The notes beneath the pieces are model-generated. The model was not told the origin of the DNA. It saw only the letters and a list, made by a program, of their open reading frames with translations, and ran no database searches. Source: Actinomadura harenae (GTDB lineage: Bacteria; Actinomycetota; Actinomycetes; Streptosporangiales; Streptosporangiaceae). Taken from it: DNA of 64,000 nt. Position numbers and translations under genes: made by a program. Shown in pieces: positions 17,131-24,997 of the stretch. Position 1 is the stretch's first letter; every line of letters begins with the position of its first letter. The DNA lies in the NCBI RefSeq assembly GCF_003696215.1, contig NZ_RFFG01000026.1, positions 1-64,000 on the forward strand, written 5' to 3'.

Positions 17131-17210
17131 CTAGTTAGTTAGTCGGCTGACTTGAAAGGACCCTAGCATCGACCACGGGCCGGTTGTCTATAGTTAGTTG
17201 GGTGACTAAC
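17131..17210. promoter_or_regulatory. TTAGT/ACTAA operator-like repeats between NmrA gene and TetR remnant
   Basis: GTTAGT-TGGGTG-ACTAAC (17193-17210) is a perfect inverted repeat that overlaps the former TetR GTG start (17202). TAGTTAGTTAGTC with AGTC-GGCT-GACT (17141-17152) lies near the NmrA start. These fit sites for the now-broken regulator. Confidence 0.5.
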
Positions 17211-17291
17211 TCAAAGGGTTCGCGAGGCGCCGAAGCCTGACCGCCGCCGCGGCCAGGGTCCTGCACGAGCAGGGCGTCGAGCGCACCCCCC
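17202..17291 (+). pseudogene. TetR-family regulator, 5' remnant with frameshift
   Basis: Starts VTNSKGSRGAEA then hits TGA. In the adjacent frame it continues as LTAAAARVLHEQGVERTPLA, the first helices of a TetR DNA-binding domain. It then switches to Tn3 transposase sequence. The helix-turn-helix and ligand domain are gone. Confidence 0.65.
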
Positions 17292-17671
17292 TGGCGGAGT
17301 TCCTGATCGCGCTGCGCGGGGCCAAGGCCGTGCCGGTACCCGAGCAGATGGTGGTGGAACGAGCGGGACCGGGCGGGCAGGCGATGCAGGTGAGGCTGTC
17401 GATCGACCTGGAGGCGTTCGCGTCGCTGCAATGGCGCAAGACCGTCCGGGCCCCGGCGCGACCTGGGATGCCGGCGCGCCGCCACCTGGACGTCTGCGTG
17501 TTCTCCTACCTGGCGGCCGAGCTGCGCTCGGGCGACATCGCGGTGGACGGGCCGGACTCCTACGCCAACCTGCGCGACCAGCTGATGTCCTGGCAGGAGT
17601 GCCAGCCGCTGGTGGACGCGTTCCACGCCCAGGCCGGGATCCCCACCGACGCGGCCGCGCCGACGCCCTGA
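17292..17671 (+). mobile_element. Tn3-family transposase (TnpA) internal fragment
   Basis: About 125 codons ending at a stop at 17669-17671. The string VCVFSYLAAELRSGDIAVDG and the following YANLRDQL, SWQECQPLV match the characteristic F-x-Y-L-x-x-x-L-RSGD segment of Tn3-type TnpA. The catalytic DDE region and most of the ~1,000-residue protein are missing. Confidence 0.65.
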
Positions 17672-18186
17672 CCGCCGCCGGGATCGGCGACGAACGGATG
17701 TACGTCGACAAGAAGACCGGGACCACCGTCGACCGCGACGGACTGAACCGGCTGCTGACCTATGCCCGCCCCGGCGACACGATCGTGGTGCACACTCTTG
17801 ACCGGATCGGCCGCAACCTGCGTGAGGTCCTTAACCTCGTCCATGACCTGGCCGAGCGCGGGATCGGGGTCCGGTCACTTGCCGACCCGCTGCCCATCAA
17901 CACCGCCGACGAGGGCATGGCCCGGATTGCGTTCCTCCTGCTGGCGTTGTTCGCCGAGATGGAGCGCACCTTCACCGCCGAACGCGCCGCTCACGCCCGC
18001 GCCGTCGCCGAAGCCTCTGGTCGCCACATCGGCCGCCCCGTCGCCCACCCCGACGACAAGATCGAGTACGCACGGCTCCTGAAGGCCCAGGGTGACTCCC
18101 TCGGCGTCATCGCGACCAAGACCGGCATCCCCAAGACCTCGCTGCACCGCTACCTGACGGCCAGCGATCAACCGCAAAGCGAGTAG
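17662..18186 (+). pseudogene. Tn3-type serine resolvase lacking its N-terminus
   Basis: About 174 codons start inside the resolvase fold (DALTAAGIGDERMYVDKKTG). They keep the conserved DRIGRN, LLALFAEMER and AERAAHARA helix E, and a C-terminal helix-turn-helix (SLGVIATKTGIPKTSLHRYL). The first ~20 residues, which normally include the catalytic Ser in the ARVST motif, are absent, so it should be inactive. It is fused out-of-frame to the TnpA fragment. Both are remains of one transposon with an internal deletion. Confidence 0.7.
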
Positions 18187-18216
18187 ACGACTTCCCGACA
18201 CACGCGCTGCGGCTGC

Positions 18217-20793
18217 TCACTCCCAAGGATCTTCGACTTCCCCATCAGCATCCAGACCGAACCAGTGGAGCCGACCGGAACTTTCGGCGTCACCGTGCCG
18301 ATGACGCAAGCCCGCCAGGGACCACAGCGCGTTGGGGTTCCCAGCATCGATGGCTTGCCGGTACAGCTGTTCGGCGCTCGCGGGGTCCCCGGCCTGCTCG
18401 CGCAGGTGTGCCAGGTACATCAGCGCGGCAGGATGTCCGGCGTCGATGGCTTGCCGGTACAGCTGTTCGGCGCTCGCGGGGTCCCCGGCCTGCTCGCGCA
18501 GGTGTGCCAGGTACATCAGCGCGGCAGGATGTCCGGCGTCGACGGCGTGCTGACACAGCTGCTCAGCGCTCGCAGGATCCCCGGCTCGCGTGCGCAGGAT
18601 TGCCAGGTGCATCAGCACCCCAGGGTGTCCGGCCCCGGCGGCGTGCTGGGCAAGTTGTTCGGCGCCGGCCCGGTCACCGGCCCTCTCGCGCAGGTCCGCC
18701 AGGTACATCAGATCGCCGGTGTTCCTGGCGTCGGCGGCGTGCTGGGCAAGTTGTTCGGCGCTCGCAGGGTCCCCGGCCTGCTCGCGCAGGTGTGCCAGGT
18801 ACATCAGCGCGGCAGGATGTCCGGCGTCGACGGCGTGCTGACACAGCTGTTCGGCTTTCGCACGGTCCCCGGCCCGCTCACGTCGGCGCGCCAAGTGCAT
18901 CAGCACCCCGGGGTGTCCGGCCCCGGCGGCGTGGTGGGCAAGTTGTTCGGCGCTCGCAGGGTCCCCGGCCTGCTCGCGCATGTCCGCCAGATACAACAGC
19001 GCCTCTGGGCTCCCTGCGTCGGCAGCCTGCCAGGCAAGCCGTTCGGCGCCTGCTGGATTTCCGGCCCGCTCATGCAGGCCCGCCCGGTACCTCAGCACCT
19101 CTGGGTTCCCGGCGTCGGTGACCTGCCGGGCAAGCCGTTCGGCGCCCGCACGGTCACAGGCCCCCTCGCGCTGGCTCGCCAGGTAGATCAGCTCATGGGG
19201 GTTCCCTGCGTCGGCGGCCTGCCGGGCAAGCCGTTCGGCGCCCGCATGGTCACCGACCTTATAGCACCGCTTCGCCAGGTAGCTCAACGCGTGAGGGTCT
19301 CCGGTATCGGCGGCGTGTCGGTACAGGTGATCGGCATGGCGGAGGCGCCACCGGTCCTCGGCGGCCTCGCCAAGGGCAGCCTGGTCTTCGGGGGTCCGGG
19401 CGTGGTGGGCGGCAGCGTTCCAGAAGGTGGCCGGTGGGCAGAGGAAGATGCGTTCTGTGCGGCCGTGTTGTTCCAGGTAGTCGGCCAGGCGGTACTGCGG
19501 GGTGGGTGGGGGTGTTTGGCCGGGGCGGGGTCGGTGTTCGATCAGGGGGCCGGGGAGTCGCCGGTGGGTGGCGGTGAGTTCGTCCAGGGCGGCGATGAAC
19601 CAGTCGGGGTCACCGGCGACCTGGTCCCAGATGTGGTCGTCGAGATATCCGGGGGCCGCCTCTTGCAGCAGTGGTTCGGGCAGGTAGGGGCCGTGGCCCA
19701 GCCGGCGGGCGTCCATCGCGGCCCACAGCACCGCTCGGACCGCCGGACCGCCCTGCTGGTAGCGGCGCAGCAATTCCGGCGCCCCAGCCAACTCCTGATT
19801 GATCTGCCCACCCCGCGCGCGCTTGGCGGCGGTGGCCAGCCGGGGATCGGCGGCAACAGCCGTGGCCAGCTTGGTGAGCTGGCCGGGCGTGAAGCAGGCC
19901 GGGGCGGTGACCTCCTCGCCCCGGTCGAGCAGGGCGCGGGCAGCCCGGTGCGGGTCCGGGGCCGACGCCTCTTGGGGTGTGGTGGTCAGTAACCGCCGAA
20001 ACTCCGGCCACATTGAGCCCAGCACCAGCACCGGTCCCCGGGAGTCGTCGGCCAGCAGCGCCTGCAACTCGGCCGCGACCAGCTCACCGACCTGCTGGGG
20101 CTGCAGATAGAACTGGGCCTCGTTCAACCAGATCACCGACCGCGCCGCCACCCGCCTGGTTCGCAGCGCCTCCACCACCGCCAGTAGCCGCTCCGGGGTC
20201 AGCGGATGCCAGACCCGCCAGTCCGGCAGCTCGGCCCGGATCGCTTCCCAGCACGCCCGCGTCTTGCCGGTTGAGGAGTCCCCGATCACCATCACCAGCC
20301 GACTGCCCTCCCCGGCCGCCGTCACTGCCTCCCTCAGCCGGTCGTCGAACCCCGCCCGGTCCAGGTACGGCGGCAACACCGGCATCGGCGCCGCCCCGGA
20401 CGCCATGCCCGTGGCGGCGAAAGCCTGGTGAACCCCCAACGCCAGCGCATCCCGCTCATCCAACTCACCGATCACCCGACCCAGCGGCCCTTCCGAGGGG
20501 CGGTCCGGATCAGGCGAAACCTCCGCTCTCTTCGACCGCGCACCCTCGACCAGGCGTGCCCGTGCCGCCAGCCAAGGCACCGGGTCCTGACCGCACGTCT
20601 CCACGAAGCTCTCCAGCGTTCCCGCCCGAGGGACCGCGGTGCGACCGGTGATGAGCGCGTGGACGGTCGCCGGACTCAAATCGGCGGCCGCGGCCAGGTG
20701 GTGCACGCCGTGCGGATACCGGGCGGACAGCACAGCCAACTGTTCGGCCAGGTCCTGGCTGGTCCTGATCCGGGCCGGGTCGATCGCAGCCAT
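18217..20793 (-). CDS. HTH - P-loop NTPase - Sel1/TPR repeat protein (STAND-like)
   Basis: 858 residues from the ATG at 20791-20793. Layout: residues ~10-85 an XRE-like helix-turn-helix (HLAAAADLSPATVHALITGR); ~140-480 a P-loop NTPase with Walker A GDSSTGKT (about residues 171-178) and a Walker B-like VIWLNEAQ; ~500-855 eleven tandem 32-residue Sel1/TPR-like repeats with consensus DAGHPAALMYLAHLREQAGD. This resembles STAND-type signalling ATPases that couple a sensor repeat array to an effector. No nuclease or protease is visible, so the effector may be the DNA-binding end. Function unknown; defence or regulation are both possible. Confidence 0.7.
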   Translation of the reverse strand: MAAIDPARIRTSQDLAEQLAVLSARYPHGVHHLAAAADLSPATVHALITGRTAVPRAGTLESFVETCGQDPVPWLAARARLVEGARSKRAEVSPDPDRPSEGPLGRVIGELDERDALALGVHQAFAATGMASGAAPMPVLPPYLDRAGFDDRLREAVTAAGEGSRLVMVIGDSSTGKTRACWEAIRAELPDWRVWHPLTPERLLAVVEALRTRRVAARSVIWLNEAQFYLQPQQVGELVAAELQALLADDSRGPVLVLGSMWPEFRRLLTTTPQEASAPDPHRAARALLDRGEEVTAPACFTPGQLTKLATAVAADPRLATAAKRARGGQINQELAGAPELLRRYQQGGPAVRAVLWAAMDARRLGHGPYLPEPLLQEAAPGYLDDHIWDQVAGDPDWFIAALDELTATHRRLPGPLIEHRPRPGQTPPPTPQYRLADYLEQHGRTERIFLCPPATFWNAAAHHARTPEDQAALGEAAEDRWRLRHADHLYRHAADTGDPHALSYLAKRCYKVGDHAGAERLARQAADAGNPHELIYLASQREGACDRAGAERLARQVTDAGNPEVLRYRAGLHERAGNPAGAERLAWQAADAGSPEALLYLADMREQAGDPASAEQLAHHAAGAGHPGVLMHLARRRERAGDRAKAEQLCQHAVDAGHPAALMYLAHLREQAGDPASAEQLAQHAADARNTGDLMYLADLRERAGDRAGAEQLAQHAAGAGHPGVLMHLAILRTRAGDPASAEQLCQHAVDAGHPAALMYLAHLREQAGDPASAEQLYRQAIDAGHPAALMYLAHLREQAGDPASAEQLYRQAIDAGNPNALWSLAGLRHRHGDAESSGRLHWFGLDADGEVEDPWE
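18265..19320 (-). repeat. Eleven tandem 96-bp coding repeats
   Basis: 96-bp units encode the 32-residue Sel1/TPR repeats of the NTPase. The copies around 18350-18541 are nearly identical at DNA level, including silent positions. Units toward the NTPase side are diverged, so the array has grown recently at its C-terminal end. Confidence 0.85.
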
Positions 20794-20958
20794 CCACACC
20801 ACCCAACTGTTCGGAAACGTTCGGTTCCACACCTACACCCACAACCCTGACCAGGCCATCCCGCCAGGATCGATCGATATCGCTGAACCATCTCGAACCC
20901 GAACACCCCTCGGCGCGATCGTGCTGTCACCGGCCCCTCCACCAGGAAGGACACCACG

Positions 20959-21192
20959 GTGGCGAACAGCACCGCCCGCGACCACCACCCACCCCAGCCC
21001 TCGGGGAACGGCCCAGGCGTCTTCGTCCCGCAACACGTGATCGCCACGACGATCTGCCTCCTGCTGGGCCTGACGACCGCAGTACTGGTGTCGCTCTTCC
21101 CGACGATGTGGCTACCGGTCGGCGCCGGCATCGAGATCACCGGACTTAGCCTCGCCCTTTACGCCTTCTGGCACGAACGCCGCCATGCCTGA
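20959..21192 (+). CDS. Small two-helix membrane protein
   Basis: 77 residues from a GTG with AGGAAGG 8 bp upstream. A polar N-terminus (~22 residues) is followed by two hydrophobic helices (VIATTICLLLGLTTAVLVSL and the GIEITGLSLALYAF region) and a short basic end. No family recognised. It is divergent from the NTPase-Sel1 gene (165 bp gap). Confidence 0.6.
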   Translation: MANSTARDHHPPQPSGNGPGVFVPQHVIATTICLLLGLTTAVLVSLFPTMWLPVGAGIEITGLSLALYAFWHERRHA

Positions 21193-21214
21193 AGGACGTT
21201 CGTCACGATCGGTG

Positions 21215-21247
21215 GGTGTTCCGGCGGAGATTCCCCATCGGAACACC
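21215..21247. promoter_or_regulatory. Inverted repeat upstream of the MFS-marR operon
   Basis: Arms GGTGTTCCG / CGGAACACC with a 15-nt loop, 22 bp after the small membrane gene. It may be that gene's terminator. Confidence 0.45.
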
Positions 21248-21278
21248 GCCGCAAGACCATGTTGGTCCGGGGATGTAG

Positions 21279-21295
21279 TTGTTGTGGCACAACAA
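21279..21295. promoter_or_regulatory. MarR-type operator
   Basis: Perfect 17-bp palindrome TTGTTGTG-G-CACAACAA, 22 bp upstream of the MFS GTG start. TTGTTG/CAACAA half-sites are the usual MarR-family pattern, and a MarR gene is the second gene of this operon, so autoregulation is likely. Confidence 0.7.
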
Positions 21296-21317
21296 TCATC
21301 GCTGTACAACGACTCTC

Positions 21318-22760
21318 GTGGGTATTCCGGTCGAGCCTTCTCGCGCGCTGTCGTCCCGCGGACGGACCATCGTGCTGCTGACCTGCTTCTTGAGCGTGGT
21401 CGTGGCGGGGCTGGACACGACGATCTCCAATGTGGCGCTGCCCTCGATCCAGAGGGAACTGCACGCGCCGGTCAGTGGCCTGCAGTGGGTGGTCGACGCC
21501 TACACGCTGGTCATGGCGTGCCTGTTGATGTTCTCGGGTTCACTGGCCGACCGGTTCGGTCGGCGCCGGGTGTTCCAGATCGGGCTGGGACTCTTCTCTC
21601 TCGGTTCCCTGCTGTGCGGCCTGGCGTCGTCTCTGGAGGCTCTGGTCGCCTGCCGCGCCCTGCAGGCGGTGGGCGGCTCGATGCTGAACCCCGTCGCGAT
21701 GTCGATCATCGCCACCACCTTCACCGACTCCAAGGAACGCGCTCGCGCGGTGGGCGCGTGGGGAGCGGCGGCGGGTCTGAGCGGAGCCGCCGGCCCGGTG
21801 CTCGGCGGCCTGCTGGTCAGCGGCCTGGGGTGGCGGTCCATCTTCTGGGTCAACGTGCCGGTCGGTGCCCTGGCCATCTGCCTGGCCCAGCGGTTCGTCC
21901 CCGAGTCCCGGGCGGCGCACGGCATGCGGTTCGACGCCCTCGGCCAGCTGCTCGTCGTCGCCTTCCTCGGCTCGGTCACCGCGGCCGTCATCGAAGTGCC
22001 CCAACACGGCTGGGGTTCGCCGTTCATCATCGGGCTCTTGGTCCTGGCCGCCGGCGCTGTGGCCGGGTTGATCGTGGTGGAGTCGCGACGTGCCGACCCG
22101 CTGGTGGACATCCGGGTCTTCCGCAGTCCTGCGTTCTCGGGAGCGGCGATCATCTCGGTGGTCGCCTTGATGGCGCTGGGCGGGTTCTTGTTCCTCAACA
22201 CCCTCTACCTGCAGGACGTCCGCGGCTACAGCGCGCTGCACGCGGGTCTGCTCACCTTCCCGATGGCGGCCGCGCTGGCGGCATGCGCGATGATCTCCGG
22301 GCGCATCGTGGCCGCCCGGGGGTCCAGGCCGGCGTTCGTGCTGGCCGGGCTGCTGCTGGCGGCGGGGACCGGCCTGCTCGTCGGGACCGGGCACGGGACC
22401 GGGACCTGGTACCTCGTTCTCGCCTACCTGCTGTTCGGTGCCGGCTTCGGCCTGGTCGGCACCCCCTTGACCAACACCGCACTGTCAGGGATGCCGCGCG
22501 ATCGGGCCGGGGTGGCCGGAGCGATCGCCTCGACATGCCGCCAGACCGGCGGCGCGGTCGGCGTCGCGGTGTGCGGTTCGATCGTCGCGGGCGGCTCGGC
22601 CGGGTTCCTCGCGTCGAGTCATACCGCCTGGACCGTCCTGACCGGCTGCGGCATCGCAACCGCGCTGCTCGGCCTGATCTCGACCGGGCGCTGGGCCCGA
22701 GCCCGGGCCGAACGCAGCGCCCGGCGGCTGAGCACGCACGCTTTGGAGGCGACCCGATGA
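21318..22760 (+). CDS. MFS multidrug exporter, DHA2 (14-TM) family
   Basis: 480 residues from GTG 21318, chosen because the upstream TTG lies inside the MarR palindrome. Fourteen helices; motifs LDTTISNVALPSIQ (helix 1), GSLADRFGRRR (motif A) and a motif-C-like GAAGPVLGGLLV. It shares only family-level similarity with the 14.7-kb MFS protein. Its stop overlaps the MarR start (ATGA). Classic drug-inducible efflux unit: ligand releases MarR from the palindrome and pump plus repressor are made. Confidence 0.87.
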   Translation: MGIPVEPSRALSSRGRTIVLLTCFLSVVVAGLDTTISNVALPSIQRELHAPVSGLQWVVDAYTLVMACLLMFSGSLADRFGRRRVFQIGLGLFSLGSLLCGLASSLEALVACRALQAVGGSMLNPVAMSIIATTFTDSKERARAVGAWGAAAGLSGAAGPVLGGLLVSGLGWRSIFWVNVPVGALAICLAQRFVPESRAAHGMRFDALGQLLVVAFLGSVTAAVIEVPQHGWGSPFIIGLLVLAAGAVAGLIVVESRRADPLVDIRVFRSPAFSGAAIISVVALMALGGFLFLNTLYLQDVRGYSALHAGLLTFPMAAALAACAMISGRIVAARGSRPAFVLAGLLLAAGTGLLVGTGHGTGTWYLVLAYLLFGAGFGLVGTPLTNTALSGMPRDRAGVAGAIASTCRQTGGAVGVAVCGSIVAGGSAGFLASSHTAWTVLTGCGIATALLGLISTGRWARARAERSARRLSTHALEATR

Positions 22761-23266
22761 ACCCTGACCGGATGAGTCCCGGCCCGGCGGGCCCCGACAG
22801 GACCACCGCCGACGGCGTCTCAAGCGCACCCGCCCTGGCGACACGGGCCTGGACGGAAATGCAGGCGTTCGTCACTGGCGCGGACCGCCGTCGCGCCCTG
22901 CGCGCCGAGCTGGACCTCGGCCCCAAAAGGGCAGGGGTACTGATCAAACTCACCGAAGGCCCGATGACACTGCGCGAGATCGCAGAAACCGCCGACGTCG
23001 ATCCTCCTGCCGCCACCATCGCCGTCAACCAGTTCCAGCGACGCGGCCTCGTCCGCCGGGACCCGCACCCCGACGACAACCGCCGCAAGCTCGTCCACCT
23101 CGCCGACGCCGGACTGCAAGCGGCCGAAACGGCCCGGAGGATCCTCACCGCCCCGCCTCCGGTGCTCGCCGTACTGGACGCCGATGACCTGGCCGCCCTC
23201 ACCCGCATCTTCACCAGGCTGAACTCCACGCCCCAGCCGGCGCCGACCGGGCCAGAAGGCAGCTGA
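22757..23266 (+). CDS. MarR-family transcriptional regulator
   Basis: 169 residues from an ATG with GGAGG 7 bp upstream, overlapping the MFS stop by 4 bp. The winged helix is typical: LKLTEGPMTLREIAETADVD-like recognition region, then DPPAATIAVNQFQRRGLV, and the wing RRDPHPDDNRRKLVHLADAG with the conserved D-x-R of MarR proteins. Predicted to bind the perfect palindrome upstream of the MFS gene. Confidence 0.88.
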   Translation: MNPDRMSPGPAGPDRTTADGVSSAPALATRAWTEMQAFVTGADRRRALRAELDLGPKRAGVLIKLTEGPMTLREIAETADVDPPAATIAVNQFQRRGLVRRDPHPDDNRRKLVHLADAGLQAAETARRILTAPPPVLAVLDADDLAALTRIFTRLNSTPQPAPTGPEGS

Positions 23267-23271
23267 CCCGA

Positions 23272-23296
23272 CCACGAACCTCAAGAAGGGTCGTGG
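23272..23296. terminator. Terminator hairpin after MarR gene
   Basis: Arms CCACGAACC / GGGTCGTGG (one unpaired base) around a 7-nt loop, 6 bp after the marR stop. Confidence 0.5.
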
Positions 23297-23529
23297 AAGA
23301 GACGCAAGCCTGCCGGCGGGTTCCCTGATCCGGTCCGGTTCAGGTGCGCGGTGCGCCGAACAGCACGCGGGCTCCAGGTCGGGCCGGGTCACGGGGGCTT
23401 GGGCGGGTGGGGTGAGGTGGAGGGTCCAGTTGCCGGCCCCGGGCCGCCTCGTCCGACACCCCCAGCCGCTCGCGCACGGCACACGGTGCCGCCTGGCCGA
23501 TGCCGAAGCCGCCTCCCGCGTCGACATTC

Positions 23530-23898
23530 GGGGCGGCCCGGCTCGCCGGTGATCACCTTGTCCTCGTGCGGCGCCCATCCGAAGCCGCGCAGAGCCCTGG
23601 GCCAGTCGTCGGTGGGTCCGCCGAGTGTGCGAGCCGTGGCCGGTGACGCGCACGGTGGTCGCCTCGCCGCCGTCGCAGGGTGCGTCCTCGGGCCGCCGGC
23701 AGGCCGGGGACAGGTCGGGGACAGGTTGCACCGCATCCGGTGGTCCGGCCCTTGTCTCTCGGCGTCCGCCGAAGGGGGACGGCCCTGATGAGGAGCCGGA
23801 TCCGGTCGCTGGCGGGGAAGCGGCGCAGGAGAGTCCCCTCGCGGGGGGCGTGGTGGAGCCGGACAGAGTCCGGGTGGTGATCTTGTCGGACCGCTTCA
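23530..23898 (-). pseudogene. Degenerate paralogue of the 27.6-28.0-kb hypothetical gene
   Basis: On the minus strand, spread over more than one frame, are DDWPRALRGFGWAPHEDKVI, TGEPGRPEC and the ATTVRVTGHGSH region, all closely matching the intact gene at 27593-28024 at both DNA and protein level. Frameshifts and a ~10-bp tandem duplication (GACAGGTCGG-type) break it. It lies between marR and bioB. The remainder of 23297-23935 has no other recognisable feature. Confidence 0.75.
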
Positions 23899-23935
23899 TT
23901 GTCGGGACCGTCGGTGCTCGGTGAGGCTGGCACGC

Positions 23936-24997
23936 ATGACGACTTCGTTGGACGACCTGGCAGAGAAGGCACTGCGCGGCGAGACCCCCTCCCGCGAGGA
24001 GGCGCTGGCCGTGCTCGCCGGCCCGGACGAACTCCTCGACGTGGTGGCCGCCGGGGCCCGGGTACGGCGGCACTTCTTCGGCCGGCGGGTGAAGCTCAAC
24101 ACGATCATCAACATGAAGAGCGGGCTGTGCCCGGAGGACTGCTCCTACTGTTCGCAGCGCCTCGGCTCGTCGGCCGAGATCCTCAAGTACTCGTGGATCA
24201 CCCCGGAGAAGGCCGCCGAGACCGCCGGTCAGGCGGTGCGGGCGGGCGCCAAGCGGGTGTGCCTGGTGGCCAGCGGACGCGGCCCGGGCGACCGGGACAT
24301 CACCCGGATCGAGGACACCATCGCGGCCGTGAAGGCCGACAGCCCGGACGTCGAGGTCTGCGTGTGCCTGGGCCTGCTGGCCGACGGCCAGGCGGAGCGA
24401 CTGGCGGCGGCGGGGGCGCACGCCTACAGCCACAACCTCAACACCAGCGAGGCCCGCTACTCGGAGATCTGCTCGACACACACCTTCGCCGACCGCACCG
24501 GCACCCTCCGCCGTGCCGGGCACGCCGGCCTCTCCCCGTGTTCCGGGGCGATCCTCGGAATGGGGGAGAGCGACGACGACATCGTCGATCTGGCCTTCGC
24601 GCTCAAGGAACTGGACCCGGACTCGGTGCCGGTCAACTTCCTCATCCCGTTCAAGGGCACACCGCTCGCGGACACCTGGGAACTGACACCGGAGCGTTGC
24701 CTGCGGATCCTGGCGTTGTTCCGCTTCGTCTTCCCCGACGTCGAGGTGCGGCTGGCCGGCGGACGGGAGATCCACCTGCGCGGCCTGCAGTCGCTCGCGC
24801 TGCACCTGGCCAACTCGATGTTCCTCGGCGACTACCTGACCAGCGAGGGCCAGCCGGGCGCGGACGACCGGCAGATGATCGCCGACGCGGGCTTCGTGAT
24901 CGAGGGCACCGATGAGCGGACCCTGCCCGACGCCCGCCACGACCTGGTCGCGATCCGGCGCCGGGGTGCGGGCAGCGACCTGCCGGCCAACGCGTGA
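23936..24997 (+). CDS. bioB: Biotin synthase (radical SAM)
   Basis: 353 residues from the ATG at 23936 (GTGAGG upstream). The radical-SAM CxxxCxxC cluster motif is in GLCPEDCSYCSQR, about residues 65-72. Further BioB blocks are present: YSWITPEKA, HNLNTSE, the NFLIPFKGTP strand and RLAGGREIHL, containing the Arg/His region that coordinates the second [2Fe-2S] cluster. It inserts sulphur into dethiobiotin to give biotin. It overlaps bioA by 4 bp (GTGA). No bioF or bioD is visible in the window. Confidence 0.96.
   Translation: MTTSLDDLAEKALRGETPSREEALAVLAGPDELLDVVAAGARVRRHFFGRRVKLNTIINMKSGLCPEDCSYCSQRLGSSAEILKYSWITPEKAAETAGQAVRAGAKRVCLVASGRGPGDRDITRIEDTIAAVKADSPDVEVCVCLGLLADGQAERLAAAGAHAYSHNLNTSEARYSEICSTHTFADRTGTLRRAGHAGLSPCSGAILGMGESDDDIVDLAFALKELDPDSVPVNFLIPFKGTPLADTWELTPERCLRILALFRFVFPDVEVRLAGGREIHLRGLQSLALHLANSMFLGDYLTSEGQPGADDRQMIADAGFVIEGTDERTLPDARHDLVAIRRRGAGSDLPANA

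Noticed and set aside
18265..19320. Tandem repeats as a CRISPR or satellite array
   Set aside because: The 96-bp period, an open frame and codon-level conservation show that they encode Sel1/TPR repeats.
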